A stretch of DNA of 64,000 bases, taken from NCBI GenBank assembly GCA_018697195.1, contig JAGMWU010000028.1, forward strand, positions 4,200,337 to 4,264,336, read 5' to 3'. The stretch comes from Certhia americana (lineage: Eukaryota > Chordata > Aves > Passeriformes > Certhiidae). Below the pieces are notes generated by a model. That model searched no databases. It was not told where the DNA came from and saw only the letters and a program-made list of their open reading frames with translations. Each line of letters starts with the position of its first letter. Position 1 is the first letter of the stretch. A program made the translations under genes and the position numbers. Below are positions 53,392 through 64,000 of the stretch, one piece after another.

Positions 53392-56300
53392 CTGGTAAGA
53401 AGAGGGAGGCGGCAAAAAGAAAGAAAAAAAAGAGATGAAAAAACAAAATGTGCTTTATTCTAAAACAGGATTTCAGAGGAAGGCAGAACAGAGCAGTTTT
53501 GAGCCACAGATCATGTTCCACAGTGGTGAGAGAGGGGTGATGAAGGCTATGACCAAAACCTGTTTTGACTCGCTGTTTCCACAAAACAGCATCTTACCAT
53601 CAGCTTTAAAAAAACATAAATCAAGGCTATATCCTGTCCAATTGTTTCACTGGGATGAAAATTAACAGGATGAAAAAATAAGAGTTGGCTGCTCTGGGGT
53701 TTGTCTTTTAAGACCCACTTAGCACAAAGCACTTTCACTTCCACGACACCACAACAGCCCTAAAAGCTTCGGATTGCAACACAGGAGGGAGTTTCTTGAA
53801 AATGCAAAGGTCAGGCTTAAAAACAACAAATCTGAAAGCACAGCAGGGGGATGTGGGACCCTGGATCCTGGTGATCATCACCCCAAACCCCAGCCCCTCG
53901 AGCTGGACAGCAGCACAGAGCTGCATCCTCCAGCCCCAGCACAGACTGATAACGAAGAATAACCCAATTAGTGCAGCAGCTGACTCTCTCTGCTGTCCCA
54001 TGGTGGATTGTTTCCCCTTCCACCACAAGAACTACTTTTTTTTTAATAAAATCCCTTCTTGCTGAGCAAGCTGTGCCTGTGCAGCAGGAGAGGGAAGACC
54101 AGGGCAGTGATTTCTCCTGCATGAGGGTGTTTTAAGACACCTCAGGGCCAGCCTACTAAGCAGAGACCAAGGAAGGTGATGGAAATGAATTAAAATTGGG
54201 ATTTCTAACAAAATATGACCTTCCTAAGATGGACAAGCAGCTCCATATAATCCTCAGATGCATCCCAACACATAAGGACATACACAGACATTGAGTGCCA
54301 TTTCTCACACTCATACATCACAGTGAATTAATTTTTTTCTTTAATTTTTTTTTTTTTTTAATCCTGGCCACTTCACTTTCTCCCCCTCCTTCAAAATAAA
54401 CAGGGAAGCCATAAAATTGAAACTATTGTTCACCAGCTAAGAACTCCCATGGATCAATTTACTTCCCAGCGTGCACATTGTGCAAGCGGCCAACACCCCG
54501 GCATGGCAACTCCCATCCAAACAAAAAACCAAAATGCAAACAGAGCTGCTTGAATTGCCCAGCACCCTGAGAAGTCCATGGCACCCAGGGTGAGCCCTGA
54601 TTCACCAGAGACTGAAGCACAATCCCTGATTTCCCTTATCCATGGCCAGTCCCTGCTCCAGGGTGAACACCATGGAGATCCTGGTACCAAACAGTGCCAC
54701 CCACGCCATGGGGACACTTCAGAGAGGGATGCAGTCCCCAGTCACCTCCCAAGGACCAGGAGGCATCTGCCTAATACCTGAAAAGCAGCAGCAGGGGAAG
54801 GTTTTAAAACAATTAAGAGGATAACAAAGTGAGAAATAAACCCACTGCGTGCAGCTCACTGAAATACAGCGGTGGGTGTTCCCACCACACTGGCTTCATC
54901 ATTCTGCCTAGCTAATATTTTTAAGCTTCTGAAATGGTTTTATTTAAGGTTCAAGTCATAACTAATTTATTTTAAAAAAAAAAGTGGAATAAGAGGCTGT
55001 TCCTCAGCTGCAGCGAGAGGAACAAGTGAGCAGGATGGGTCACTAACCCTGCCAGAATAAATATCTCAGGCAAAAGCGAGATGGGTTCAGTGTCTCTGCA
55101 TCCCCTGGAGTGAGGTGTACAGGCCCATGCCAGCAACACACAAAAGACTTTCAGAGGAATGGTTTTATCCCCTCAGTTTACAATATAAACCTATTAAAAA
55201 CAGTCTGGCTCTTCTGATGGATTTCTAGCAAGGAAATGCTCGCTTGGTGGTTTTCCCAGGTCGGAGGGATGAAGCTCTTCTCAACCCTCTGGTCAGCAGC
55301 CTGTGGTCCATCTCCTCCAGAGTGGTACCCAGAGAGGTACACCCTCCACTTTCATGTGAAAGGGAATTCAGAAAAAAAGCAGCATTTTCCTTTCTCTCTC
55401 CTTCATTTGGAAGGATAAGCTTATACTAGGGAGAGCAAAATCCACAGATTATTTATGGGCAGCTGCTGTCCCCAGGAGAGAAGGTGCCAGGGGCAGGATG
55501 AGGCTGAGGATTTTACACACAGATGCTCTGCAGCTCCTTTCCTACCTGCTCCCAAAGCCAGCCCTGGCCCCAGCAAGGATTTCAGCTGCTTCCACCACAA
55601 AATCACAGCAAGTCTCTGCCACAAGAACAGAACCTCAAAACACTGGAAAAACCCGAAATGCCCAAATTCTTTGCAGGGAGAGGCACCAGCCTGCAGCCTT
55701 CCTGCTCTTGACAGGCTGACACAGCTTTTGATGATGGTTAAAACAAAATAATCAAAGAAATATAGTAATGATGAATGTATAAACAGCTGTTCCACACCAG
55801 CCTGAGCTTCCTGGGAGATGCCTGGCAGGGAGGCCAAGCATCCTAAAAAACTCAGAGGCCACAATATAGACACGTAACAGTGGGGAATGCAACTTCTTAA
55901 AGCTTTCATAAATTGGGATTATGTAACTGGACAGGAAAAAAATATAATAATATAGCCAAGCAGGTTATATAAACCATCTGTAAAATGTGAGAAAGTACTT
56001 GACATCCCACTACCCACTCCTTGGCACCCTCTCACTGGGTTTTCTGCCACCAAAAATGAGCGGGTGCCTTTCAGTCGTGTCTTCTCCCCTGGTCAAAACA
56101 ACCAGGGACAACAGACCAGCCGGGCTTTAGGGAATGAAATATTCCACCTCTGGCTGTTAAATGTGAAATTTCCCTCCCCATACAGCACTCCAAGTGAAGT
56201 CCAAGCCCTCCACAGGAGACTCGGAGCAGCCTCCTGGCAGCAGCTACACCAATGCTGAGCAAATTGAATTTCAAGTGACAGCTTGGGGGGGACTAAAATA

Positions 56301-57318
56301 AATACAAAATGGGAATAAACAAGAAACTCCTTGTTTGCCAATTCCGTTTTAATTTAGCCTTTTCTCCGGAATAAATGTGGCCATTAAACTTGGATTTGTT
56401 TAATTTTAATTTTCTTTTTCCATTTCTAAAAGCATCTCACTGCTCGCAATAGATTTGGGGTTTTCTCCAAGCAACTTGCAGCCAGGTGACCCCTGTGGGA
56501 GTGCTGTGTTTGGTGATTTATCCCCACACCCGAGGGCTCAGCAGCATCTGGAGCATCTCAGAGCTGGATCCCGAGGGGGGAATCCCCAGCTTAGCACCCA
56601 GCATTGCTGCCAGCGCTCTGGCACCCAGAAATAACTCAGCACCCAAGCCCATCTGCACCAGGGGCCTATAAATGCCAAATTATTTTGGGCAAAAGGCAAT
56701 TCCCAGAGAAACACCAGCCTGTTCCGGGGGCAAATGAGGATTTCTTGGAGAAGCATCACAAGAGGACACACTGCAGGAGGGGACATGGCTGGGGATGCTG
56801 TGAGGAGCAGGAGGACACCATGGCTTTGGGGACAATGCTGCCCCACCAGCAGGTGACCCAGACCCTGCCAGCACAGGGGTGAGGACAGGCACTGACACAC
56901 ACACACACAAGCACAGGCACACACTGCTGTGCATCACCTGGTGTGGGGAGGGAGGCTGCATCCCACCTGGCTCCTTTTTGGGATGGTGGCACATCCCAGG
57001 AATGGTGCTCTTCGCCAGGTAGTGCCTCCCAGGGCTTGTTTTATTTAGTGGTTAAATTTAATGTAAATCAAAAAGTACTTGAAATGAGAATATTTTTTCC
57101 ATCTAACAGCAATACTGCTATTTACAAAGATGGGACACTGCAGGTAGAAGATGATTTAACTGCAGTCCCTCACTGTCCCAACTCTTCACTCCTGACAATT
57201 ACTTTACTATTATTTTCCTAATTTTTCCAACACACTCGCTTGCAAAATCAGATCTCCTTACTAATCACAATTACTAGTTATGGAAAAATCCTGTCAGCTC
57301 CATGACAAACAAGTTACA

Positions 57319-57333
57319 TGAACAACTTGTACG
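57319..57333. promoter_or_regulatory. Candidate glucocorticoid response element, FKBP5 intron 1
   Basis: TGAACAACTTGTACG fits the receptor core GnACAnnnTGTnC with both half sites and correct 3-bp spacing. It lies about 2.3 kb downstream of the first exon. FKBP5 is known to be induced by glucocorticoids through intronic and flanking elements. Found by eye; not exhaustive. Confidence 0.35.
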
Positions 57334-59249
57334 TTAGAGCACTCGTGGCCACTTCTTTACACCCACAAGCACAGAGCTTTAAAATTAAAAAAAAAAAAAA
57401 AAGTCCTTGCTAAGTAATTTCTATTTCCCTGTTATATGTACAAGATCAGTAGGAGCTTCACAGCTCCCTCAAGGGGCTGCAACAACTTCATATAAATTCA
57501 CGTAACCGAGAATGACTATAAAATAAAATTGATATGAAATAGTATAAAGCGAGAAATAACTGAGGACAAACTATTTTTCAAACCGTTTACAAAATATTTT
57601 TCCCCTGAGCCAGTCTGGGAGCTGCAGCCAGCCTGAGGAGGTCTTGCTGCCGAGCACCTCAAACCTTCCAGCAAACTTTCTCCTTCTGCAGCATTAATTA
57701 AAACTAATTAAAACACACGTAGCGACACAGCAGTGATGTTCCTGAGGGATGCAGTTTGCTTTTTACTCAGGAATTGCCCTTATTTTTTGGCCCATCCCAG
57801 CAGGAAGGTGCTCTAACCGTGCTGGGAAGGGACCTCAACATGACTGAAGTGTGTGCTGGGCAAACACAGCCTTGGGAAGATGAGGTTATTTGCCTTCATT
57901 AAAAAAAAAAAGCAACACGACAACAACAAATAACCAAGAAAAGATAATTGCATGAGCAATTATCCTGGCAGACACCTCTGTTCTGAGCAGGATGGGCACC
58001 ACGAGCAGCCTGTATCATGCCAACCTTCCTCCATCCCCCAGGCCCCACTGCTCTCACCCCTCTCTGTGCACTTCAGCAGAGGAGAAAACTTCTTCACCGA
58101 CTCCCCAGAAATCTGCTGGGTTTTTTTTTCCTTGCCACCACATGTTTTCCCCAGCACAAACCCCACCTCCATCACCCAAGCCCTCAGAAAACTCCTCAGC
58201 CACTCTTTCCTCCACCGGCACCCCTGGCTGTGAGCACCCAGCTCTGTCACACCCTTGCCATGTCCTGCTGCACCCCTCAGGGTGCTGCCACCACCCACTA
58301 CGCTGGGGATGAGGACCAGCACCCCTCCAAGGACCAGAAACCCCCCCAGCATCCCTCCATCCCACCCCTGTGCTGCAAAACTCCTGCTTTGGATTTCTGC
58401 TTAGCCCCACACTCCTGGTTAACGCCTTGGTTTTTTGGACATTGTTCCCTCTCTGCCAAGGATGTTTCTGTCCCCTCTCCAGAAATTCTGTCCCATTTCT
58501 AGAGTACCTGGCTGGAAATACAACCCAAATGTCTCTGAGCTGCAGCACTGCCACCCAACTCAAACACACAGCACCTTTGGAAAGACAGCCCTTAAAAGCC
58601 AGCTACAGGCTCTGCCAGACTTACTTCATGATTTTCTCCTCCCCAGCCCTTCAACAGGACAGGGGGGAAGGCAGGAGGGAGGCAGTTTTCTCATGTTTTA
58701 AAGGAAGGAGCAATTTGTGCTTTCAACTTTTTCTAACTTTTAATGCCACTTTCCAGGTTGGCTTTGATACCCCAGTGATGTCCTAAAATCCCCCTTAGCT
58801 TTAATAGCTCGTTAGGGTGAGACATTATTTAAACTGTGTCTTTAAAACCATAAAGTGTCAGCTCCTAGCTTTCTTCTTTTTTTTTTTTTTTCCCATTATA
58901 TTTTATTTTTAAGGGTACTTTTATTATTTGCCCTGGTGGGGACAGGAATACGGTGCAGCGTTGGAGCCTCAGCTGGAAGCTGCAGCCTGGGGACACCGAT
59001 GACAGACACGAGTTCCTACAGCCCATTGTGTAAAATACAGTTTCCTGGGAAGAGCAAGCTCACTCGAACGTGCATTTTAAAAACACAAGCTCTGGGAGAG
59101 TTTTTATGCCCGGAGAGGAGGGGAAAATCGCAGAAACTTAAAAAATAAAAAAAATTTAAAACCACATTTACCTTGTGCAACCACTTTTACCTGCTGCCAA
59201 AGGCTCTGTAGAGTGATGCACACACCCTGAGGGGTCTCTCTGGTCGGTG

Positions 59250-59930
59250 GTGTTAAATAAAAAGCTTCGGCTGCGCCCGGGAGCCTCGGGTGGAGCGGGG
59301 AAAAGCGGAATCCCCTCCGGCCGGCGAGCAGCATCCCGGGCGGTGCCGGAGCATCCCAGCGCCCCCGGCACCGCTCGGGAACTGCTCCGGCACCACCGCG
59401 GGGGCTCCATGGGGCAGGAACCCCGCTCCTGTCCCCACCCCACGGCACTCGAGGACGCCACCATCCCCTTCCCCAAGGCTCCAGCCCCACGCTGGGGACA
59501 GCGATGTCCCCCGGGTGGGGTCCCGCAGCCCCGCTCGCGCCGGTCCCCAGCTCCACGCTGTCCCACCCCCGTCACCCACAGCCCCCGTCCAGCCCCGCAC
59601 GGGGTCCGGCAGGGTCCCCCAGCCCCGCACAGGGCACCCCGAGCCCGCCGTTCCCACCTGTCGCTCCGATGTCGCCGCTGTCGCCGCCGCCCGGCTCCGA
59701 GTGGCCCCGCGCGCCCGCCCGCCCGGGCCGCCCCGCCCCGAGCCTCGGCCCCGCCCCGCTCGCGTCTTATTGGCTGTACAGACTACCCGTCTCGGATTCC
59801 ACGTTTCCATTGGCTGAGGTGGCGGCGATATGCAAATTAGAGCGCTGTGCCCGCCCCCAGGCGCGCGGTCCCCCCCCCGGTCCCTCGCTAAATCGCTCAT
59901 GGTGTAACCGAGCGGCCGGGGAAGCGGGGG
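59250..59930 (-). promoter_or_regulatory. FKBP5: CpG island and FKBP5 promoter with two CCAAT boxes
   Basis: Dense CpG with GC boxes. On the minus strand two CCAAT boxes lie at 59813-59809 and 59773-59769, 40 bp apart, upstream of a splice donor (GCGACAG|GTGGGA) at 59658/59657. An octamer ATGCAAAT lies at 59830-59837. No TATA box. This arrangement points transcription toward FKBP5. Confidence 0.7.
59658..59745 (-). other. FKBP5: Probable non-coding first exon of FKBP5 (upstream end estimated)
   Basis: Ends at donor CAG|GTGGGA. The 5' end is estimated from the position of the proximal CCAAT box. It would splice to 50874 directly or through 53391-53315. Confidence 0.5.
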
Positions 59931-60985
59931 AACAGGGACAGGGGACAGGGACAGGGGATAGGGACAGGGGACAGGGACAGGGGAATAGGGGACAGGGACA
60001 GGGACGGGTAACAGGGGGACAGGGGACAGCGGGACAGGGGACTAGAAGAAGGGACAGGGAAGAGAGAGAGACGAGGGGAAGGGACAGGGAACAGGGACAG
60101 GGGAAAGGGACAGGGGACAGGACAAGGGACAGGGGAAGGGGACAGGGACAGAGAGAAGGACAGGGACAGAGATGAGAGAGACGGGGAACAGGGGACAGGG
60201 AGAGGGAAGGGGAAAAGGGACAGGGGACAGGGACAGGGGATACGGGACATGGACAGCGAGCGGGGGAGGGACAGGGGACGGGAGAGGGACAGGGAAAGGA
60301 CAGGGGACCGGGAAAGGGACAGGGGACAGGGGACAGGGGACAGAGAGAGGGAGAGGGGGGGACAGGGGATTGGGACAGGGGACCGGGACAAGGGACAGGG
60401 GACAGGGGACAGAGAGAGGGAGAGGGACAGGGGACAGGGAGAGGGACAGGGGAAGTTTCTCCTTTCTTCTTCTTTTGACAGGGGACAGGGACAGGGGATT
60501 CGGGACAGGGAACCGGGACAAGGGACAGGGTCAGGGGGACAGAGAGAGAAGGAACAGGGGATAGAGAGAGAGAAGGGGACAGGGGACAGGGAGAGGGACC
60601 GGGGAAAGGGACAGGGGACAGGGAAAGGGGACAGGAGGGAAAGGGACAGGGGACAGGGAAGGGGATAGGGTTAGGAGGACAGGGACAGAGAGAGAGGGAC
60701 AGGGACAGGGGACAGGGAGAGGGCAGGGGACAGGGAAAGGAAAGGAGACAGGGGAAGGGACAGAGAGAGGAACAGGGATAGGAGAGGGGACAGAGCGAGG
60801 GGAGAGGGGGACAGGGACAGAGGACAGGGACAGAGAGAGGAACAGAGGAAAGGGAGAGGGGACAGAGAGAGAGAGGGACAGGGGGCAGGGACAGGGACAA
60901 AGAGAGGACAGTGGGACAGGGACATGGGGGGGGGGGGGGAGGGGGGGGAAATGGAGAGGGGACACGGGACAGGGAGAAGGGAAGC
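59930..60985. repeat. G-rich GGGACA minisatellite upstream of the FKBP5 promoter
   Basis: About 1.05 kb of tandem, slightly variable GGGGACAGGGACA units, broken only by a pyrimidine segment at 60452-60478 and a G run at 60926-60950. Runs of three or more G separated by three bases recur throughout the plus strand, the pattern required for G-quadruplexes. Confidence 0.93.
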
Positions 60986-60989
60986 GTGC

Positions 60990-63900
60990 ACGGGGAGAGG
61001 CGGCCCCGGAAGATGTCCCGGGGTGTTTGACCCGGCCATATCCCGGGTCTCAGCTCCGTGCTGTGCTGCGGGGGACACCGCGGCAACATGACAGCGATCC
61101 TCAGCCCCCGGGCTGTCCCCAACCCCTGGCTTCATGCGACCCCGCAAGGGACACCCCAGCCCTGGGGGTGCCCCGGAGGGCCCCGTTCCCCCGCAAGCTC
61201 CAACGGGTAAGCCCAATCCCTACAAGCTCTCCGGGAGTTACAGCAACACCGCGCTGCAGAGTGAAAAATGGCCATCCTAGTTGGGGACAGGGAGAGGGGT
61301 TTGGAGGACACAGCGGCTGCTGGAAACACGCAGAAACGTTCCACGTCAGGAGACGGAAAAAGATTTTTGGCAAGAGCTGCCTCAAAATACCCCACCCCCC
61401 CCGAGATTAGAAATCAGTGCTTTTGTGATTAAACACCTCACTGCTGTCATCCACCACCATTACTGAGCCAAGAGGGGCAAAACCATTTGGCGGGCAGATT
61501 AAATTGGGGACATCCTCTGAGTGTTTTTATAAGTGGTGATTTTTTATCAGGTTTGTGTTGTAATGAGTGCTGCAGGCTCACAACCTGCACCTCACCCAAC
61601 ATGTTGATCCAATAAACCATCAGGGCCAGGCTGAAGGCAGCACTGCGTTGGTGGCGTGCTTCTCACAGTCTGCTCTTTTGCCTGAGTTTTGATTCACCCA
61701 GCTGTAATTTCAGACCTGATGTCACTCATCAGAAATACAGAGTGCAAATTAAAGCCACGTTGAGAAAAGAAAAAAAAAAATGCTTTCATGGCATTTAATT
61801 TTTTCCCCTCTAAATAACCTAGGTGAATTTTGCATCTTTGGTTTTAAAACATTTCCAAGGTCTTTAAATATAATTTTAAAGACAAAATTCAAATATTGGG
61901 GGTTAAATAAAAATTCGTTGGCAGAAACACAGTCCCAGGAAATCCACAGCATACAACTCCATCACGGCCCCTGAGATAAACCAAAAAGCCTTGAAAAATC
62001 CCATGGGAACAATAGCAGCAATAGGGGGTTCAGCCTGATTAGCCCTGTACTACAAAAATGGTAAAATTATTTGTTTGCATAGAAAAAAAACCCAAAAAAA
62101 ACCCCAAAACACATGGGAAGAAAGCAATAGAGTTGTTTTTCAGAGATAAAAAGACATCTTCCAAATCGCTGCTACACCAGTGCCAGACCCCTCAGCTCAC
62201 TCTGCTTCTGGGGTGGGGGAGATTTTCCCCAAACCTTACACTCAACCGGTGCTGGGGTCTCTGCCCCGTTCACCCCCATCCTGTAACACAACTTGGAGGA
62301 AATCTGTTCCATTACAATAAATCCTGTGCTTTGTGACGCCTGCCAGGGGTACTGCTTGTTCCCCCTCGCATCACAGCTGGCCAACACATGTCCTACCCAG
62401 CCCTGAGATCAGCTCTGAAAGGACAGGAGTCTTGAGGCAAAGTCGGAAGCGGGGAGCAAAGACAAGGAAACCTGCCCTGCGGCTCCCAAGCACCGCGTGT
62501 GAGGTGAGAGCAGACGTTTCCTGAAAGAGAGAGAGATAAAAAAAAAAATAAAAAAAAAAAAAAAAAACATAAGCAGGGGATATTTTTTATTCATCTTGTT
62601 TTCTCTAAAACTAACCAGGTTAATCTGCATGGAGAGCATGGGGAGGAGAGGGAGTCCCTCCACCTTGGCTGCACGGTGGAATAGACAACCATCAGTGAAT
62701 CTCTGAGAGCAGAGGAAGTGGGTTTCTTGTTCTCTTGCGTTTCACTCAGCGTGTGTGACAACGCACAAATCGATGGTCCCTGGGGCACGGATCCTCCCCT
62801 TCCCAGGGGGAACAAACCCATCTCCCGCAGAACCTATGCCCATTTTGGGGATCAAAAGCAGCTTTTTTTTTTGCCGACTGACGATGCCGAGGCGTCGCCC
62901 GAGGCTGCTTGTGCATTCCCCCGAGGGCCCCGTTTGCGATGGGCAACACGGGGGTGCAGCGTGGCAGGAGAGCCGGGTGCCGGGTCGTGGGAAGCTGTGT
63001 GTTTACCGGAGGTGCAGCAGGGTTGCCACAACCGCGGCAGGAGAGAGCAAGAGGAACACCGTGTCCTTGCCATGGCTGTAGGTGCAGCTCGAGCTGCCAG
63101 CAGGAATGGACGGGCCGTGGGGAGACGATGGGGCGACGTGATGGGGCAGGAGGGCAGACCTGCTTGGCATAAGGACACTCGTGCTCAGGATGCAGAGCAG
63201 CTGGGAAGCCTGCTTTCTTGTCCAGAACTCCCCGTCAAGGACAGTGGGAGGGATGTGGAGGAATGATTCCTGAATGATCGGCCAGACCCAGCCTGGGGCA
63301 ACTCCCTCCGTGCATCCCGAGGCTGCGGTATAGCATTACACCCTACTCTGCCTGGGACTCACGGCTCCCACCGTGAGTGGCCAACGCACCCCCCGACCAC
63401 GTGGGGACCCTCAGAGAAGTCTCTTGCTCTGTCCAAGCCTGTCATGACATATCGGCAGGAGGCCAGAGCGAAGTGTGTTCCCCCAAGAGCAATTCCACCC
63501 ATAAATTACCAGATCGGGCCCCAAACCCTGTCCCATTGCAAAAAAAAACACCCAAGCCTGCAGACAGGGGCACCTCCCTCCAGAGGCTTACTGGCCTAGA
63601 TCCATCCCTGAATCCCATACCCCTCATGCTGCCTCCTTCCAGACACCGGGGACAGCTTTTACGGATGAAAGGACACAAATATTTTTCCCAGATTATTTCT
63701 ACTGAAGGAATCGGGTCAAAATCGTGCCTTCCCGGCTGGCCCAATGAGCAGCAGAGAGGTGGACAGAGCCCAGGGCTCCAAGGCCGCCGGAGATCCAGCC
63801 CCACATCGAGTTAAGGGTGACAGATTGCAGCAGCGGGGCCGGAGCAGGGAGGATAAATAAAGTCGGCTTTGCCGTCCTGTTGTGGCCACTTCTAAACAAA

Positions 63901-64000
63901 AGTACATTCCGGTCGGACTCGTAACGAAACCGGTAACCAGCCTCTGCCGGGAGGGCGGTATGGCTGGGGGTGGCTAGGGGCTACCATGGCAGGGTGGGGG
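60990..64000. other. Intergenic region upstream of FKBP5
   Basis: No supported gene. Contains a poly-A tract at 62538-62567 and an AT-rich stretch at 61.7-62.1 kb. The last kilobase has an AATAAA (63854-63859) in a CpG-containing unique sequence whose origin I cannot assign. Confidence 0.5.

Larger units (their letters stand above)
50875..59657 (-). other. FKBP5 intron 1 region
   Basis: Apart from the candidate exon at 53315-53391 and the candidate response element at 57319-57333, I see no coding sequence. The stretch is AT-richer than the rest, with poly-A runs at 52661-52682, 54345-54359 (T) and 57388-57402. Confidence 0.55.

Noticed and set aside
57971..57985. TGTTCT half site with a weak partner (AGACAC) as a receptor element
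   Set aside because: Left half matches only three of six positions; the site at 57319 is better.
59767..61122. 451-codon minus-strand open frame rich in Pro, Ser, Cys and Leu
   Set aside because: Translation of the GGGACA minisatellite, whose hexamer period keeps frames open. No domain resemblance.
63280..63960. LTR-like remnant: AATAAA followed by a CpG-containing segment and an ACA-type end
   Set aside because: I could not find paired ends, a target-site duplication, a primer-binding site or any viral coding sequence. A repeat-library search would decide it.
1..64000. CRISPR arrays, bacterial operons, tRNA or rRNA genes
   Set aside because: None seen. Gene structure is spliced and vertebrate throughout.

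Overview
The window is vertebrate nuclear DNA, most likely from a bird. The evidence is compact but heavily interrupted genes, GC-rich CpG-island promoters, many short microsatellites and G-rich minisatellites, and the gene order TEAD3-TULP1-FKBP5. That order is conserved on human 6p21.31 and, as I recall, on a chicken microchromosome. The species cannot be fixed from sequence alone. Three protein-coding genes are present, all transcribed from the minus strand. I could resolve every coding exon of each with compatible splice phases. The reconstructed lengths (433, 543 and 457 residues) are close to the mammalian orthologues.

Region by region: 1-2540 is probably the long TEAD3 3' UTR, and 2541-13159 holds the TEAD3 coding exons. 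13160-24470 is the large first TEAD3 intron, with GC-rich patches at 13.85-14.2 and 20.0-21.0 kb. 23.95-24.96 kb is the TEAD3 CpG-island promoter with a likely non-coding first exon. 25.0-29.4 kb has no gene I can support. 29.87-30.18 kb is a 9-bp-period minisatellite directly behind the TULP1 stop codon. 30184-37255 is TULP1. 37.26-39.06 kb is a short intergenic spacer that must hold the TULP1 promoter. 39.06-59.76 kb is FKBP5, with its CpG island at 59.25-59.93 kb. 59.93-60.99 kb is a roughly 1 kb G-rich minisatellite abutting the FKBP5 promoter. 61-64 kb has no supported gene.

TEAD3 encodes a TEA-domain transcription factor (DNA-binding partner of YAP/TAZ), TULP1 a photoreceptor tubby-family phosphoinositide-binding trafficking protein, and FKBP5 the FKBP51 immunophilin co-chaperone of HSP90 and steroid receptors. 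They are neighbours by conserved synteny; there is no evidence that they act in one pathway.

The most striking observations are: (1) two tandem 63-nt, phase-0 exons in TEAD3, 131 bp apart, that encode alternative versions of the end of the TEA domain (one TEAD3-like, one TEAD2-like), followed by a 12-nt microexon; (2) a non-AUG (ATA) start for TEAD3, with an in-frame Met at codon 23; (3) inverted CRX/OTX-type sites in a TULP1 intron; (4) a GC-AG intron, a candidate alternative N-terminal exon and a candidate glucocorticoid response element in FKBP5; (5) Ala at FKBP51 position 119, a residue known to tune steroid-receptor regulation.
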